NCBI GenBank assembly: GCA_001599295.1
Contig: BCGN01000002.1
Span: 372,001-436,000, forward strand
Source of the DNA: Sporopachydermia quercuum
Taxonomy: Eukaryota > Ascomycota > Sporopachydermiomycetes > Sporopachydermiales > Sporopachydermiaceae
Reading direction: 5' to 3'
Length of the DNA stretch: 64,000 bases
A model generated the notes under the pieces. The model had not been told where the DNA came from. It ran no database searches and saw nothing but the letters and a program-made list of their open reading frames with translations. This document shows, in pieces, positions 23,467 to 33,284 of this stretch (its first letter is position 1; every line of letters starts with the position of its first letter). A program made the position numbers and the translations under genes.

Positions 23467-26397
23467 TTATTTAGTTTCTGATGGTGGGTTTGATTCTCTT
23501 TCACCAATCCCTGATTCTTTATCTGTTGACTTGGTTTGTGGTTCACTTACAGTTCGATCTTCAGTTCTAATAGGAGAGAGATCACCATCGTCAGAAGATG
23601 AGACTTCCTTATCTTTTGTTTCTGCCGACTGTTTAATTTTATCGTCAGTTTTTCGATCTTCTAATGAAGATCTCCCCGAATCATGCGTCCCTATTTTTAT
23701 GGCTTTTCCTTGAGGTAAGTCGGGATTCAGTCCTGGAACTTGTGATATAATCATTTCAAATTTCTCCAAAGCTTTTGCGGCTTGAAGAAATCCCTTAGCA
23801 GAAACTTTGAGTATCCACCTATAATTGAATATTTGATCTTTGAAAAAAATGGACTCTTCAGTTTCTTCGTAAACATAATAATTATCTTTCTTTTGTTCTT
23901 CTTTCAGAGACTTGTCCATGGGTTTCTGAGATTCACCACTCCATGATACTTCTTTGGCAATATCTTCACCACTAGAAGACTTTAAATTGTCTGTCTCGAC
24001 AGAGGTTTTAGCAATAGAGGCCAAAACTCTCTTCTTTGATGTGACATATAACAATACAGCGAACGAACCAATTAGTCCAAAATTTGATGTTGCCGACGAA
24101 TGCCAAAATGATTGAATATGCTCTGGTTTTAAATTTCGCACAAATTCAATAGCTGCTATCAATCTAGTACGCGCGGCATGCCGACAAACATTTGTTAGCT
24201 CTTCAGGAATAGACTTGCCAGAAATATTTCCTCCTCCCATGCCTGAGTCGTCCATATCCAAAGCAGAGGAACTCCAATTATGAGCTTCTGTGTCGGATAT
24301 AACTGTGATAATTCTCCGATGCAACGTGATTTCTGTTGCAAAGTAGGCCAAATGAAGATATCCATTACTACATAATTTCCTTGTTTGAATATTATCCATT
24401 CTCAAACTCTGAGGTAAGTTATGATAAAACTCTCTTAATCTAAACTGGAGAGGTTTGGCAACCGCAAGAACCTTTTCGACTTCATTTACCTCTTTTAAAG
24501 CTTTCATGCTAAACAATCTGTCAAGTATATCATTGAGTATATGAGATAGAGAAACCATACACTTGAAAAGTAACCTACCATTCTCAATATCAACAGATCC
24601 TTCTTTTTCATTATCCATTTCAGTAGTCGATTTTTCGGGAAAGTCCTCGTCAACTACTTCCCCAACTAGCCAGTTATCATTTGAGCTTATATGAGTAGGT
24701 CGACCACTAATTAGCGACAACCATTTATCTTGCAACCATACAGCCCAAGCAAGTCTACGTCTAAGTCCCCTCTCCCATTTTGGTAGTCTCCAATCAGAAC
24801 ACTCTTTTCCCAGCCCAAGCTCTTCAGCTAATGCGACTACTTGACAAGATATAATCCAAGCTTTGCTATCATCGGGAAAGCATTGCAGCAATAATAAACC
24901 TGCTTGTACAGCAGATAATTTCGGTCTTTCTATAACTTCAGAATATGTCTTAACAGCAACCTTATGCAATATTTCAACGTCGGGCTTCGGATGGGTACAC
25001 AGCACAGGATCGTAATCCCACCAGTAGATTCCTAAGGCATATACTGAAGCCAATAAAGGGGCAGAAAATTCTCTGTGTGTTCTAGAATATTTCTCAAGAA
25101 AAACTTTCTTATGAAGAACGGGAAATGACGGATGAACTATTCTGAAAAACAAATCTATTAAAGCCGGTCCAAATGGTGATACAGTTTTTTCCACTATATC
25201 TAAATCTTCTATTGATTTCCTGTATGTTGCCTCCGAATAATCATCCCTCAAAGCGAATATAGCATCAGATGCCACCTTTCTAAGAGAAAATGTGGATGAT
25301 AATTTAACTTGATCTACCCTATCAAAAACTCCTGTATTTAGTACTTTAGTGTCATAAACCGAAGTTGGTCCAACATAAAAAGAAGATCTAGGATATTGTA
25401 AGGATAATGTTTTCTTTAATAACGAATGCCCTTGCAGTTTAGAATAATCTGTAACAGGATCAACTTCTCTGATCTCTTTCTGAGATATTGTCCTTTCGAA
25501 ACCGGAGCCATTCAGTTTAACTTTCTTCAGAGCCTGAGATTGAATTTCTGAACCTGTATCTCCCTTCTTAGTCAAATCCAAGTAAGTACAATGTATTCTT
25601 CTCTGTTTACACTGGTGACAACTGTCGGAATCTGGTTCCAGTACACATTTAGTTTTCCTTCTCCTACAGTTGTCACAAGGGCGAGTTTTGTTTTTCCCTC
25701 TCTTTCTGAATTTTGATTTCAAATCGTCTACTAATGTGCTGGATGATGGTGTTAGCGATTTGTAGTCAATTGTTGTGCTGTTATTTACCTGCGGAGGTCC
25801 ATCTATCGTCATATTGTCCTTCACAGTACCAGCAATTATTAGTTTCTCGGAAGAATTGCTGAGAGAAGAGAAATTGCTAGGAAGAACTGATGAACTGATA
25901 TTTACGCACTTTTGTTCTGATGTAGCGTTTGTAGCACCATGGATTCCATGGTTATTAATACCGAGACTATGAGGCGGTTGAGGTTCGTTTGATCCTTCAT
26001 TTGAAACAGATGGTTCATTCATAGGATTGATCATAGTCGGAGTCATACCAGGAGGGATATTAAATGGCATTTGATGAGAGTGTGGATGTGATTGAGGATG
26101 AGAGTGAGTATGGGAATGAAACTGGTATGTTTCCTGAGGCGACATCTGAAAACCAGTATATACAGGTTGCATTGCCATGTTCATATATGCGTTATTCACC
26201 ATGTTGGGGTGCATGGGATGAGAATTATAACCAGGAAAATTTCCATAGGTAATCCTGGGTGGGATATTGTTAGGAGATTCATTTTTTATATTTGTGCCGT
26301 TCCCATTGCTGTTATTTTGAACAACCTCATCATCTATTTCTGCATGACCGTGGTTGATCCCAGTACCTGAATTGTGGTCGGACAAAGGTGAAACCAT
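23467..26397 (-). CDS. Zn2Cys6 transcription factor, DAL81/UGA35-like
   Basis: A 976-residue fungal zinc-cluster regulator. The six Cys are 241, 244, 251, 260, 263 and 270 (Cx2Cx6Cx8Cx2Cx6C), preceded by a basic stretch. The N-terminal 230 residues are Asn, Pro, Ser and His rich, with a His-alternating patch at 94-108. The fungal-specific regulatory domain covers about 330-760, with phrases such as FYVGPTSVYDTKVL, IVHPSFPVLHKKVFLEKY and LSAVQAGLLLLQC. These resemble Dal81, the co-activator for nitrogen-source genes (GABA, urea, amino-acid permeases) that often works without its own zinc cluster contacting DNA. The C-terminus is acidic and Ser-rich. The ATG at 26397 follows a T-rich leader. 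Family certain, orthology likely but not proven. Confidence 0.8.
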   Translation of the reverse strand: MVSPLSDHNSGTGINHGHAEIDDEVVQNNSNGNGTNIKNESPNNIPPRITYGNFPGYNSHPMHPNMVNNAYMNMAMQPVYTGFQMSPQETYQFHSHTHSHPQSHPHSHQMPFNIPPGMTPTMINPMNEPSVSNEGSNEPQPPHSLGINNHGIHGATNATSEQKCVNISSSVLPSNFSSLSNSSEKLIIAGTVKDNMTIDGPPQVNNSTTIDYKSLTPSSSTLVDDLKSKFRKRGKNKTRPCDNCRRRKTKCVLEPDSDSCHQCKQRRIHCTYLDLTKKGDTGSEIQSQALKKVKLNGSGFERTISQKEIREVDPVTDYSKLQGHSLLKKTLSLQYPRSSFYVGPTSVYDTKVLNTGVFDRVDQVKLSSTFSLRKVASDAIFALRDDYSEATYRKSIEDLDIVEKTVSPFGPALIDLFFRIVHPSFPVLHKKVFLEKYSRTHREFSAPLLASVYALGIYWWDYDPVLCTHPKPDVEILHKVAVKTYSEVIERPKLSAVQAGLLLLQCFPDDSKAWIISCQVVALAEELGLGKECSDWRLPKWERGLRRRLAWAVWLQDKWLSLISGRPTHISSNDNWLVGEVVDEDFPEKSTTEMDNEKEGSVDIENGRLLFKCMVSLSHILNDILDRLFSMKALKEVNEVEKVLAVAKPLQFRLREFYHNLPQSLRMDNIQTRKLCSNGYLHLAYFATEITLHRRIITVISDTEAHNWSSSALDMDDSGMGGGNISGKSIPEELTNVCRHAARTRLIAAIEFVRNLKPEHIQSFWHSSATSNFGLIGSFAVLLYVTSKKRVLASIAKTSVETDNLKSSSGEDIAKEVSWSGESQKPMDKSLKEEQKKDNYYVYEETEESIFFKDQIFNYRWILKVSAKGFLQAAKALEKFEMIISQVPGLNPDLPQGKAIKIGTHDSGRSSLEDRKTDDKIKQSAETKDKEVSSSDDGDLSPIRTEDRTVSEPQTKSTDKESGIGERESNPPSETK

Positions 26398-27782
26398 TAT
26401 ACCAGTTGTATTTGGTTTACTTCTCCTTTTTTTTTTTTTTTTAATTTGAATTCTCTCTACTCTGGCATTTATCTATCACGTTGACATTAATATCGACTTC
26501 AGTGCCATACTCGATCAATACCCTAAAACCTGCTTCAATAATAAATGCCCAACCGACTATATCCAATACCAAATGTACCAAGAGCGAGAACTGATTGAAA
26601 GATCAAAGCACTTACTTGGCAGGTGATATCGCTAATGATAATTTCTCCAGGAAGCCTGACTAACTACCTACCAGCCAACGTCTCTAAACCGTTTCTTTAC
26701 TTCTAACAAATCAAAGCCACAGTTGTTTGCTGTAAGCTATTTTGCTTATTGCGTGACTGATATTGCTTGATCAACTCTTAGATTGGTTGGTTAAATGAAA
26801 ATTCCGATCCTTTAACATGGATTCCCTTCTCCTAACTGAGTATCACAAGGAAAAGATAAATTGGTTGTTCAAAATGCGAATAGCCAACTGCACAGAAGAA
26901 AGAATATGAAATAAGTTAAGCGGAAAACAACTAGTAATATCAATTGGTCGATTATGATTTCACTGACTAGAAATGTCAAACAGCAATAGCTGAACAGTCT
27001 TTTTCCACTTGATTTTTGTAACAATAATATACTTCTTTCAATACGGTGATTTACTCACTTATTCTTTTGTTTTATTCTTATATTCATTTATTCTTTTTGC
27101 TACAATTAACTTTAACTATTTACTTAACTCGTTTAGACACTTAACTTGTAGTAGTTGCCGACACACAGATTTCTAGATGGGAGTATCTAATACTTGTTTA
27201 GGCAAGCAAAGCCGCTCTCGAGCGAATTACTCAATGAGCAAGGATAAGACAACCACAACATGTTCTGAGAAGAAAGCAAGAAATATATTACAACTTACGA
27301 ATAAATTATCCTAATTTTTATTTAAAGAAATTGCTTTGAAAATCCTAACGACTATCCCTTGCTGCCTTTATTACAATATCACTTTGTTGACAATGGAATA
27401 TATATGAACTGTTTGACTTGGGGCACATAAAGTAGGGAGGTGGTTAATAAGTAGATACGGTACAAACAGGAGAGGACAGTGAAGATTATATCAATAATGA
27501 TGCTTTATTTATGAGATCGAGCAATTTGAATATTTTGATTGACTGAATGAGAGGAGACAGCTACACAATAATAATAAGGTTAATAAACCTACGTAAAGAA
27601 AAACATTCAAGTCTTGTCACAATTCTACAAACAATATACTTAGAAAAGAGTTGTTCAGCTTAACATAAATATTCATAACTAAATATTGATCGAAATATAA
27701 AGATAGACTTTGAATCTATGGTTATAATGCACTAAGACACTGAAGATATACACACTAGTTGACACAAATTGATACTTGTCGC
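26398..27782. other. Intergenic, upstream of the zinc-cluster gene
   Basis: About 1.4 kb. A run of about 17 T on the plus strand near 26430 lies just before the zinc-cluster ATG (poly-A in its 5' leader). The rest shows no gene. It is long for this block, consistent with a regulated promoter. Confidence 0.6.
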
Positions 27783-28634
27783 CTAGTCAAAAGGAGTAAG
27801 GTAAGCTTCAGCAACAAATCTAGCCCGTGCATTGAGGAAAAGTTTCATCTCTGATATTTCCTTATCAACTTCCTCCATGAACTCGATGATGAAATCAACG
27901 AGCTTATGTTTAAGCATTTGCTCTGTATGAACATTGGTAACTAGAAAAGAGATATCATATCCAGGTATTGGTTTCCGTCGTAATATATAGAATGCTTCTG
28001 CTCGACCAGTCAAAAATCTTGTAAACTTGTGGACTAGAATGGTTTCAATCTCATCAGCTTGTTTAATCTTAATTGAAACACGAGTTGAGTTGATACTTGG
28101 TTCAATTAACACTTTTTCATTTTCGTTTCGAGCAATCACCATAGGATTCAACAAAACTTCAAGAGTATCCCTTTGAGTAGATGTTAACATTATGAAACAT
28201 GAAACAACGTCCCAATTATGAATAGTGTCAATAGGAATGTATAATAATGATAAGAAAAACATACCGTGCTTCAATTTCTGGTTTATTATGTCTCTCGACA
28301 GTTTGTGATGGGAAATCTTCTAAACATAGTGCCGCAGTCAATGAACTACGAACAGCAGTTAAATAAGGTCTTAACGATTGAGCCTAGATAGTAGTATAAT
28401 GTTCCGGTCTGCATCATCAAAAAACACGATTGGTCATATACAAAGAGTCACAGACATTATTTTAGTCTCATTTCCCTGGAACGTAAAGTTCCCAAACTCT
28501 TTAAGCAAGCGTGTTAATTGATTCATGATGCCCAAGGAACCCCCAACTCTGTTAGAAATACATTCAAGTACCAAGTTAATCAAACTAAAATCAGATACTC
28601 CAATTAGCCAGTGCTGCTTTCATTTACTTACCAT
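27783..28634 (-). CDS. ARC19: Arp2/3 complex subunit ARPC4, three exons
   Basis: Exons on the minus strand are 28634-28632 (the ATG alone), 28383-28265 and 28170-27783, 169 residues in all (Saccharomyces Arc19: 171). Donors are GTAAGT and GTATGT; acceptors are CTAG and AAAG. Intron lengths are 248 and 94 bp. The spliced product begins [20 protein letters not shown] and continues into [57 protein letters not shown] and [20 protein letters not shown], all near-invariant in ARPC4. The subunit holds Arp2 and Arp3 in the actin-branching complex used in endocytic patches. It stands divergent from PRP40. Confidence 0.94.
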
Positions 28635-29372
28635 TTTGATCCTTCAGTGCGTAAACAGTCAACTATCTTCGTTTTGGGAAATTTCTCCAATTAAACCAAC
28701 TCCTACAATATAAAGGCAGCTTCCAACTTATATGTGGTCCTTACGAAGGAGTATTCAATAGTCCATCAATATTTCTGACACCTTACCTATAAAGTCCCAG
28801 GAAATGCAGTAAATTAGGGATACTTGACAATATCTTGAGAAAAATACTTTCACCTATTCTAATCAGTTTGGACTCTGTTAATAGATAGATCATACATCTC
28901 GGTTCCTTCCTTATGCCTCCCTTCTCTTTGATTATTATTGTTCTCAGTAACCGAAATATGAATAGACTTCGATCTCTGGGAATTATAGGGGGGTTACCTG
29001 CGAGATCACTTATCAACTTATCCAGCGAAATAACGGGAATATTCTGAAGACTTTTTTGAGAGATACATTACCCGGATTTATATGAAGAGGAAATAAATGT
29101 AAAGCGATGATTATATGGAAAACCTTGTAATTATGAAGAAAATCAATTAACTATATGTATAACGAGTAACTAGCGAGAGGGCAGTTCATTGAACGTGACT
29201 TAATATCTGTTTGAAAAGATTATTTGCTCTACCAAAGATATCACACACCTTTGCTCTTCTTATTATAAGAGCATATTTGATTATTGGCTCAAATCTGAGT
29301 TATCGGTAAGACTCGGGAAGTAAAGTTAAATTGTAAATCAGTCTCAGAAAGATAACAAAGTTGATCATTATA
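28635..29372. other. Divergent promoter region ARC19 / PRP40
   Basis: About 740 bp between two start codons. The minus-strand frame at 28783-29016 has no motif. No repeats. Confidence 0.55.
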
Positions 29373-31310
29373 ATGGCTTGGGAAACACATCAAGATGAAG
29401 AAGGTAGAGAGTATTTCTATAATCCAGAGACTCAGGTGTCGACATGGGATAAACCAGAAGAGCTTATGACTTCGCTGGAAAGGGCTTTGTTATTAACCGA
29501 CTGGAAAGAGTATAAATCAGAGGAAGGCCAGATTTATTATTACAATACTAAAACAGAAGAAAGTGTATGGGAAATACCAAAAGAAGTTCAAGCTACAATA
29601 GATCAGCATTCAAAAAGTGCTGGACAAGAAATTGAACAAGAAGATTACATAAATAAAGCACGAAAGGGTATCACATCAGTATCTGAATCTGGTGATAGAG
29701 ACAATGATTTTGATGGTCAGAATCCTTATGTTGAGCGTGGGAACCCTTTTAGTAATAACAGCCAACTTGTCATTAAAGGACTCGCTAATTTTCTAACAAA
29801 GAAGGCTCAGGATGGTAGTGAGAATGTACAGAAATTCAAAGATATGCTTGTACGAGAAGGGGTTGATCATACGTGGACGTTTGCAAAAGTCATGGATAGT
29901 TTGATTGGCAATAGCGAGTATTGGCTATTGAGCGATTCTCTCAAAAGAAAGGAAATTTTTGAGGAATATCTCAAAGAGCTCACAGTAACTGCTTACAAAA
30001 ATGCACATGAACGAAGAGAGCAAATCAGGAGTGAATTTGGTGAAGCTTTAGAGAAGCTAAAAACTGAAGGTAAGATTAAATATTATACTCGCTGGAGAAC
30101 TGCGAAGGAAGTACTGAAGGATGAGAAGATTTTCAATGATACTTCAATCCCTTTGTTATTCAAGAAGCACATATTTGATGATTATGTTTCAGAATTGCGT
30201 AGCGAAAGAGAGAAGGTATTGAAGCAAAAGAAAAAATCTGCTTTAGATGGATTCATTCGAATACTCAATCTTCCTGAGGTTAATCTTAATGTGTACTCAA
30301 CATGGGGAGAAACCTTGGAGAAGTTTTCTCAAACCGAAGAGTTTCTTGCACATAAAAAGGATTTATTTAACAAGAAGTATGTCAATAAGCTAGATTTACT
30401 CCACGCATTCGAGGTGGTTATTGAAGAAGGTCTAAGGAGAGAGTACTTCGAGAAAAAGTCTCAATTAAAGAAACAGCAACAAGTAGAGTATAGTAAGAAT
30501 CGTATTGCCTTTGTCAAACTTCTTAATGAACTGAGAAAAGGAGAAATCATAAATATGAAGACAAAATGGGTGGATATATTTGACAGTTATTTGAAAAACG
30601 ATCAGAGTTTTATAAATTTATGTGGGCAACCAGGTTCAAACCCATTGGAACTATTTTGGGACATTATTGAGGAAGAGAGACAAAGTTTACGGACAAAGAG
30701 AGAACTTGTGCTGGATTTATTCTTATCATCACCTAAAATGAGTGAATTCAGAGTAACTGAAGATACCACACTTGATGAATTTTTAATGAGTATCACTACA
30801 GCGTTATCGGACTCAAAACTTGGAACTAACTATTCTGTGCGTGACTTCAGTTCAAATATGCTGAAAATTATATACGAGAGCCTAAAAGAGTCGAGTCTAG
30901 AACATCAATCAGTAAATATTGAGACCGAGAAAAGAATGAAAAGAAAACAGTATGAAGATTTTAAATCCGCATTGAAATACCTTGTAAAACCGAGAGTGTT
31001 GACTTCGGATGATAGGTGGAATGATATCAAGCCTTTGATCGTCAACACAAGAGAGTATCAAGTTCTTCAAAGTGATTTACTAGCAGAAGAAGCTTTCAAA
31101 GATTACCTTAATATGTTACAAAAAAGAGCTGCGCAGGAAAGAGAGTATAAGAAGAGGGTAGATGATCGTGGGGAAAAGCAGAATTTCTACATGAAGGATT
31201 CATACCGTGGTACTCATTCTGAGTATCTTACAAAGCCGCTACCGTACAACGTGATCCCTGGCGCGTCAGGTGAAGTAATATCAGAGTCTGAAATGACCCT
31301 AGACTATTGA
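29373..31310 (+). CDS. PRP40: U1 snRNP splicing factor Prp40
   Basis: The ATG at 29373 gives 645 residues. An in-frame TTG 12 bp upstream is ignored because MAWETH is the family start. Two WW domains open the protein: residues about 1-30 (WETHQDEEGREYFYNPETQ, then W) and about 42-71 (DWKEYKSEEGQIYYYNTKT, then W-x-x-P). Repeated FF-type helical domains follow from about 125 to 580 (for example TWTFAKVMDSLIGNSEYWLL and STWGETLEKFSQTEEFLAHK). Prp40 sits in the U1 snRNP and bridges 5' and 3' splice sites through the branch-point binding protein. Its length exceeds Saccharomyces Prp40 (583), partly through a basic C-terminal tail. An intact U1 factor agrees with the many introns seen here. Confidence 0.94.
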   Translation: MAWETHQDEEGREYFYNPETQVSTWDKPEELMTSLERALLLTDWKEYKSEEGQIYYYNTKTEESVWEIPKEVQATIDQHSKSAGQEIEQEDYINKARKGITSVSESGDRDNDFDGQNPYVERGNPFSNNSQLVIKGLANFLTKKAQDGSENVQKFKDMLVREGVDHTWTFAKVMDSLIGNSEYWLLSDSLKRKEIFEEYLKELTVTAYKNAHERREQIRSEFGEALEKLKTEGKIKYYTRWRTAKEVLKDEKIFNDTSIPLLFKKHIFDDYVSELRSEREKVLKQKKKSALDGFIRILNLPEVNLNVYSTWGETLEKFSQTEEFLAHKKDLFNKKYVNKLDLLHAFEVVIEEGLRREYFEKKSQLKKQQQVEYSKNRIAFVKLLNELRKGEIINMKTKWVDIFDSYLKNDQSFINLCGQPGSNPLELFWDIIEEERQSLRTKRELVLDLFLSSPKMSEFRVTEDTTLDEFLMSITTALSDSKLGTNYSVRDFSSNMLKIIYESLKESSLEHQSVNIETEKRMKRKQYEDFKSALKYLVKPRVLTSDDRWNDIKPLIVNTREYQVLQSDLLAEEAFKDYLNMLQKRAAQEREYKKRVDDRGEKQNFYMKDSYRGTHSEYLTKPLPYNVIPGASGEVISESEMTLDY

Positions 31311-31431
31311 TTTCAGCTTATATGTGTATACTATCACCGATCTCATACACTATTCCTTTGTGAATTATGCTTTCTAGGGGACTACATGTTACTAGCTTAT
31401 TAATGTAATTGATAGATATATTGTAGCGTAA

Positions 31432-31827
31432 TCAACCTGAAGATACTGGAGGTATGAAAGAAATTTCAGAACGATTGCGAACTTTAACACTGATGTCCTT
31501 GAATATTCTCACTAGTTCTTCGTACTCCACATGAGAAGTCCTTTCGTGGATCTCAACATATTCCAAATCGATCGCTATTCCACATGTCGACATGACATAC
31601 TTTAGGAATCTGTTATCGGCATTGTGTAGCTTATCCAGCCCGTTCAACAAATCCCATAGCTTGATAGTTAACTCAGGTGAGGTAGTTGTCCCCTGGGGAA
31701 GATTATCTGAAGATATCCTGATTGTATCGTCCTCATTATTTATTATATGAACTGTTTCTGAATCTGTATCTATTATTTCTTTCATGGGCCCGAAGTAATC
31801 TAAATCAATCGAAATAGCTGTGAACAT
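31432..31827 (-). CDS. Unknown 131-residue protein
   Basis: An ATG-started frame encoding an acidic protein with well-mixed composition and likely alpha/beta fold: FTAISIDLDYFGPMKEI, then PELTIKLWDLLNGLDKL, then VEYEELVRIFKDISVKVRN. The frame stays open about 40 bp upstream of the ATG, so an upstream exon cannot be excluded. It converges on PRP40, with about 120 bp between the stops. I do not recognise the family; a small subunit of a complex would fit its size. Confidence 0.6.
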   Translation of the reverse strand: MFTAISIDLDYFGPMKEIIDTDSETVHIINNEDDTIRISSDNLPQGTTTSPELTIKLWDLLNGLDKLHNADNRFLKYVMSTCGIAIDLEYVEIHERTSHVEYEELVRIFKDISVKVRNRSEISFIPPVSSG

Positions 31828-32218
31828 GTTGAGTATAGTATAGTATACCTCCCAACTACCAAGAAAATATTGGTATTAGTGTTTTGTAGATATTCAACGA
31901 AAGAGAGCTATTATAGTGGAACAGTGCATGTTTGAACTTCGTGGATTAAGCTCAAAGACTCAATGAAAAGAATCAAATAAACTATACAAATGTTATACGT
32001 AGGTAGTTCTATCTCTTACAATTCCAAGCCTTAAAATACCATACACGAATCTTGCCCTTGTCTTGACAGAAATGCTATAATATAATCATGAAGTTCTGAG
32101 GAATGAGGGTATAATGTAATTAGTATAAGAAATCATGGAGAGAGAGAGAAAGTTAGATAAGATCTGAGTGAAAAAATAGAAAAGAAAAGACAAAAAAAAA
32201 TATCTATGAAAAAGAGAA
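31828..32218. other. Intergenic before tRNA-Cys
   Basis: About 390 bp. It ends in an A-rich tract that is the T-rich 3' flank of the tRNA on the minus strand. The T5 at 32209-32213 (minus) probably terminates RNA polymerase III. Nothing else seen. Confidence 0.6.
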
Positions 32219-32290
32219 AGCTCGCAATCGGAATCGAACCGATAACCGGCAGATCTGCAATCTGATGCGCTACCATTGCGCCATACGAGC
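32219..32290 (-). tRNA. tRNA-Cys (anticodon GCA)
   Basis: A 72-nt cloverleaf on the minus strand. The acceptor stem GCTCGTA pairs with TGCGAGC (one G-U), with discriminator U as expected for Cys. The D arm has GGCGCAATGGTAGCGC, the anticodon stem-loop is CAGATTGCAGATCTG with GCA in the loop, and the T arm carries GGTTCGATTCC. There is no intron. The box A and box B promoter elements lie within these arms. A T run just after the gene serves as terminator. Confidence 0.96.
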
Positions 32291-33284
32291 TTTGGAGTTT
32301 TGTTACTGTCCGATCATACATCATTCAGTAAAATAAAATGAATTTTAAGAAAAATTGAAGAATTGTATTAGAATTCTTACTCTTTTCCCTTCTTCTCCTT
32401 CTTCTTAGTAGTAATCAGAAAGAAAAGAATGAGAGNAAATAAACAGCGAGGTAAATAGTATAAATATAAAACACATATAGGTATACTAAATAGTTAAGAT
32501 GGTCACGTTATAGTCATATGTCATGAGTGATAAGTAATGTATGGCTTGGTTACAGTCTCTGTTTTCACTCCTAAGTATTCGACCACTGAGTTAAAGACAT
32601 ACTTAGCATCAACCTAAAACTGCTAATATTGCTACTAAATTACATTACATATTTTACTATATTCAATTTGTTTATTTATATGTTACTATGCAACCTAATA
32701 ATGACCCGACAAACAATAGTTGGACAATATCTGGAGTGTCATGTACCTACCTACCTGAAGAGATAACTTGGGTTTGAATCATGTGTACTTAGACCTACTC
32801 TATCAACTACTTGATTCGTTTGGGTGCTAAAGAAAGTTGTTAACTGTTCTTTTTCTTTCAATTTGATTTTGTTGAATGAAATCCTTTAAAAAGCCACTTG
32901 TTATAACTTATGATCATTACTCTTATACACATGCTCAATTTCTTTTATATATCTATCAATCATTCATGGCACCAAACAGCTAGCTAATGATCTAGGATTT
33001 CTCACCCTTTCCATAGATCATTCAAACTTGCATATTAATGCATAAACTTTATCCTTAAAGTGTTTTGATTATTCCTTTTCTGTAGATCGTATAGGTTATC
33101 CTCATTCTTACTTTCTTTCTTCATTTTTATTGATTTATAGATTAGTCTGGAGTTCTTCGAACTCTTTAAAGTACTACGGTAGAAGAGTCAAGAGTCAATT
33201 GGAATATTCAAACCCTTCAAAAAAGACTGAATTCATTCCAAATAAATTTCCAGCTGGTTCATTGTCTCAAATCATCACAGGGCA
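32291..33284. other. Intergenic between tRNA-Cys and the VIK1/CIK1-like gene
   Basis: About 1 kb with no gene. One ambiguous base near 32436. The last 200 bp are T-rich and then A-rich, as expected for a yeast promoter and leader. Confidence 0.55.
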
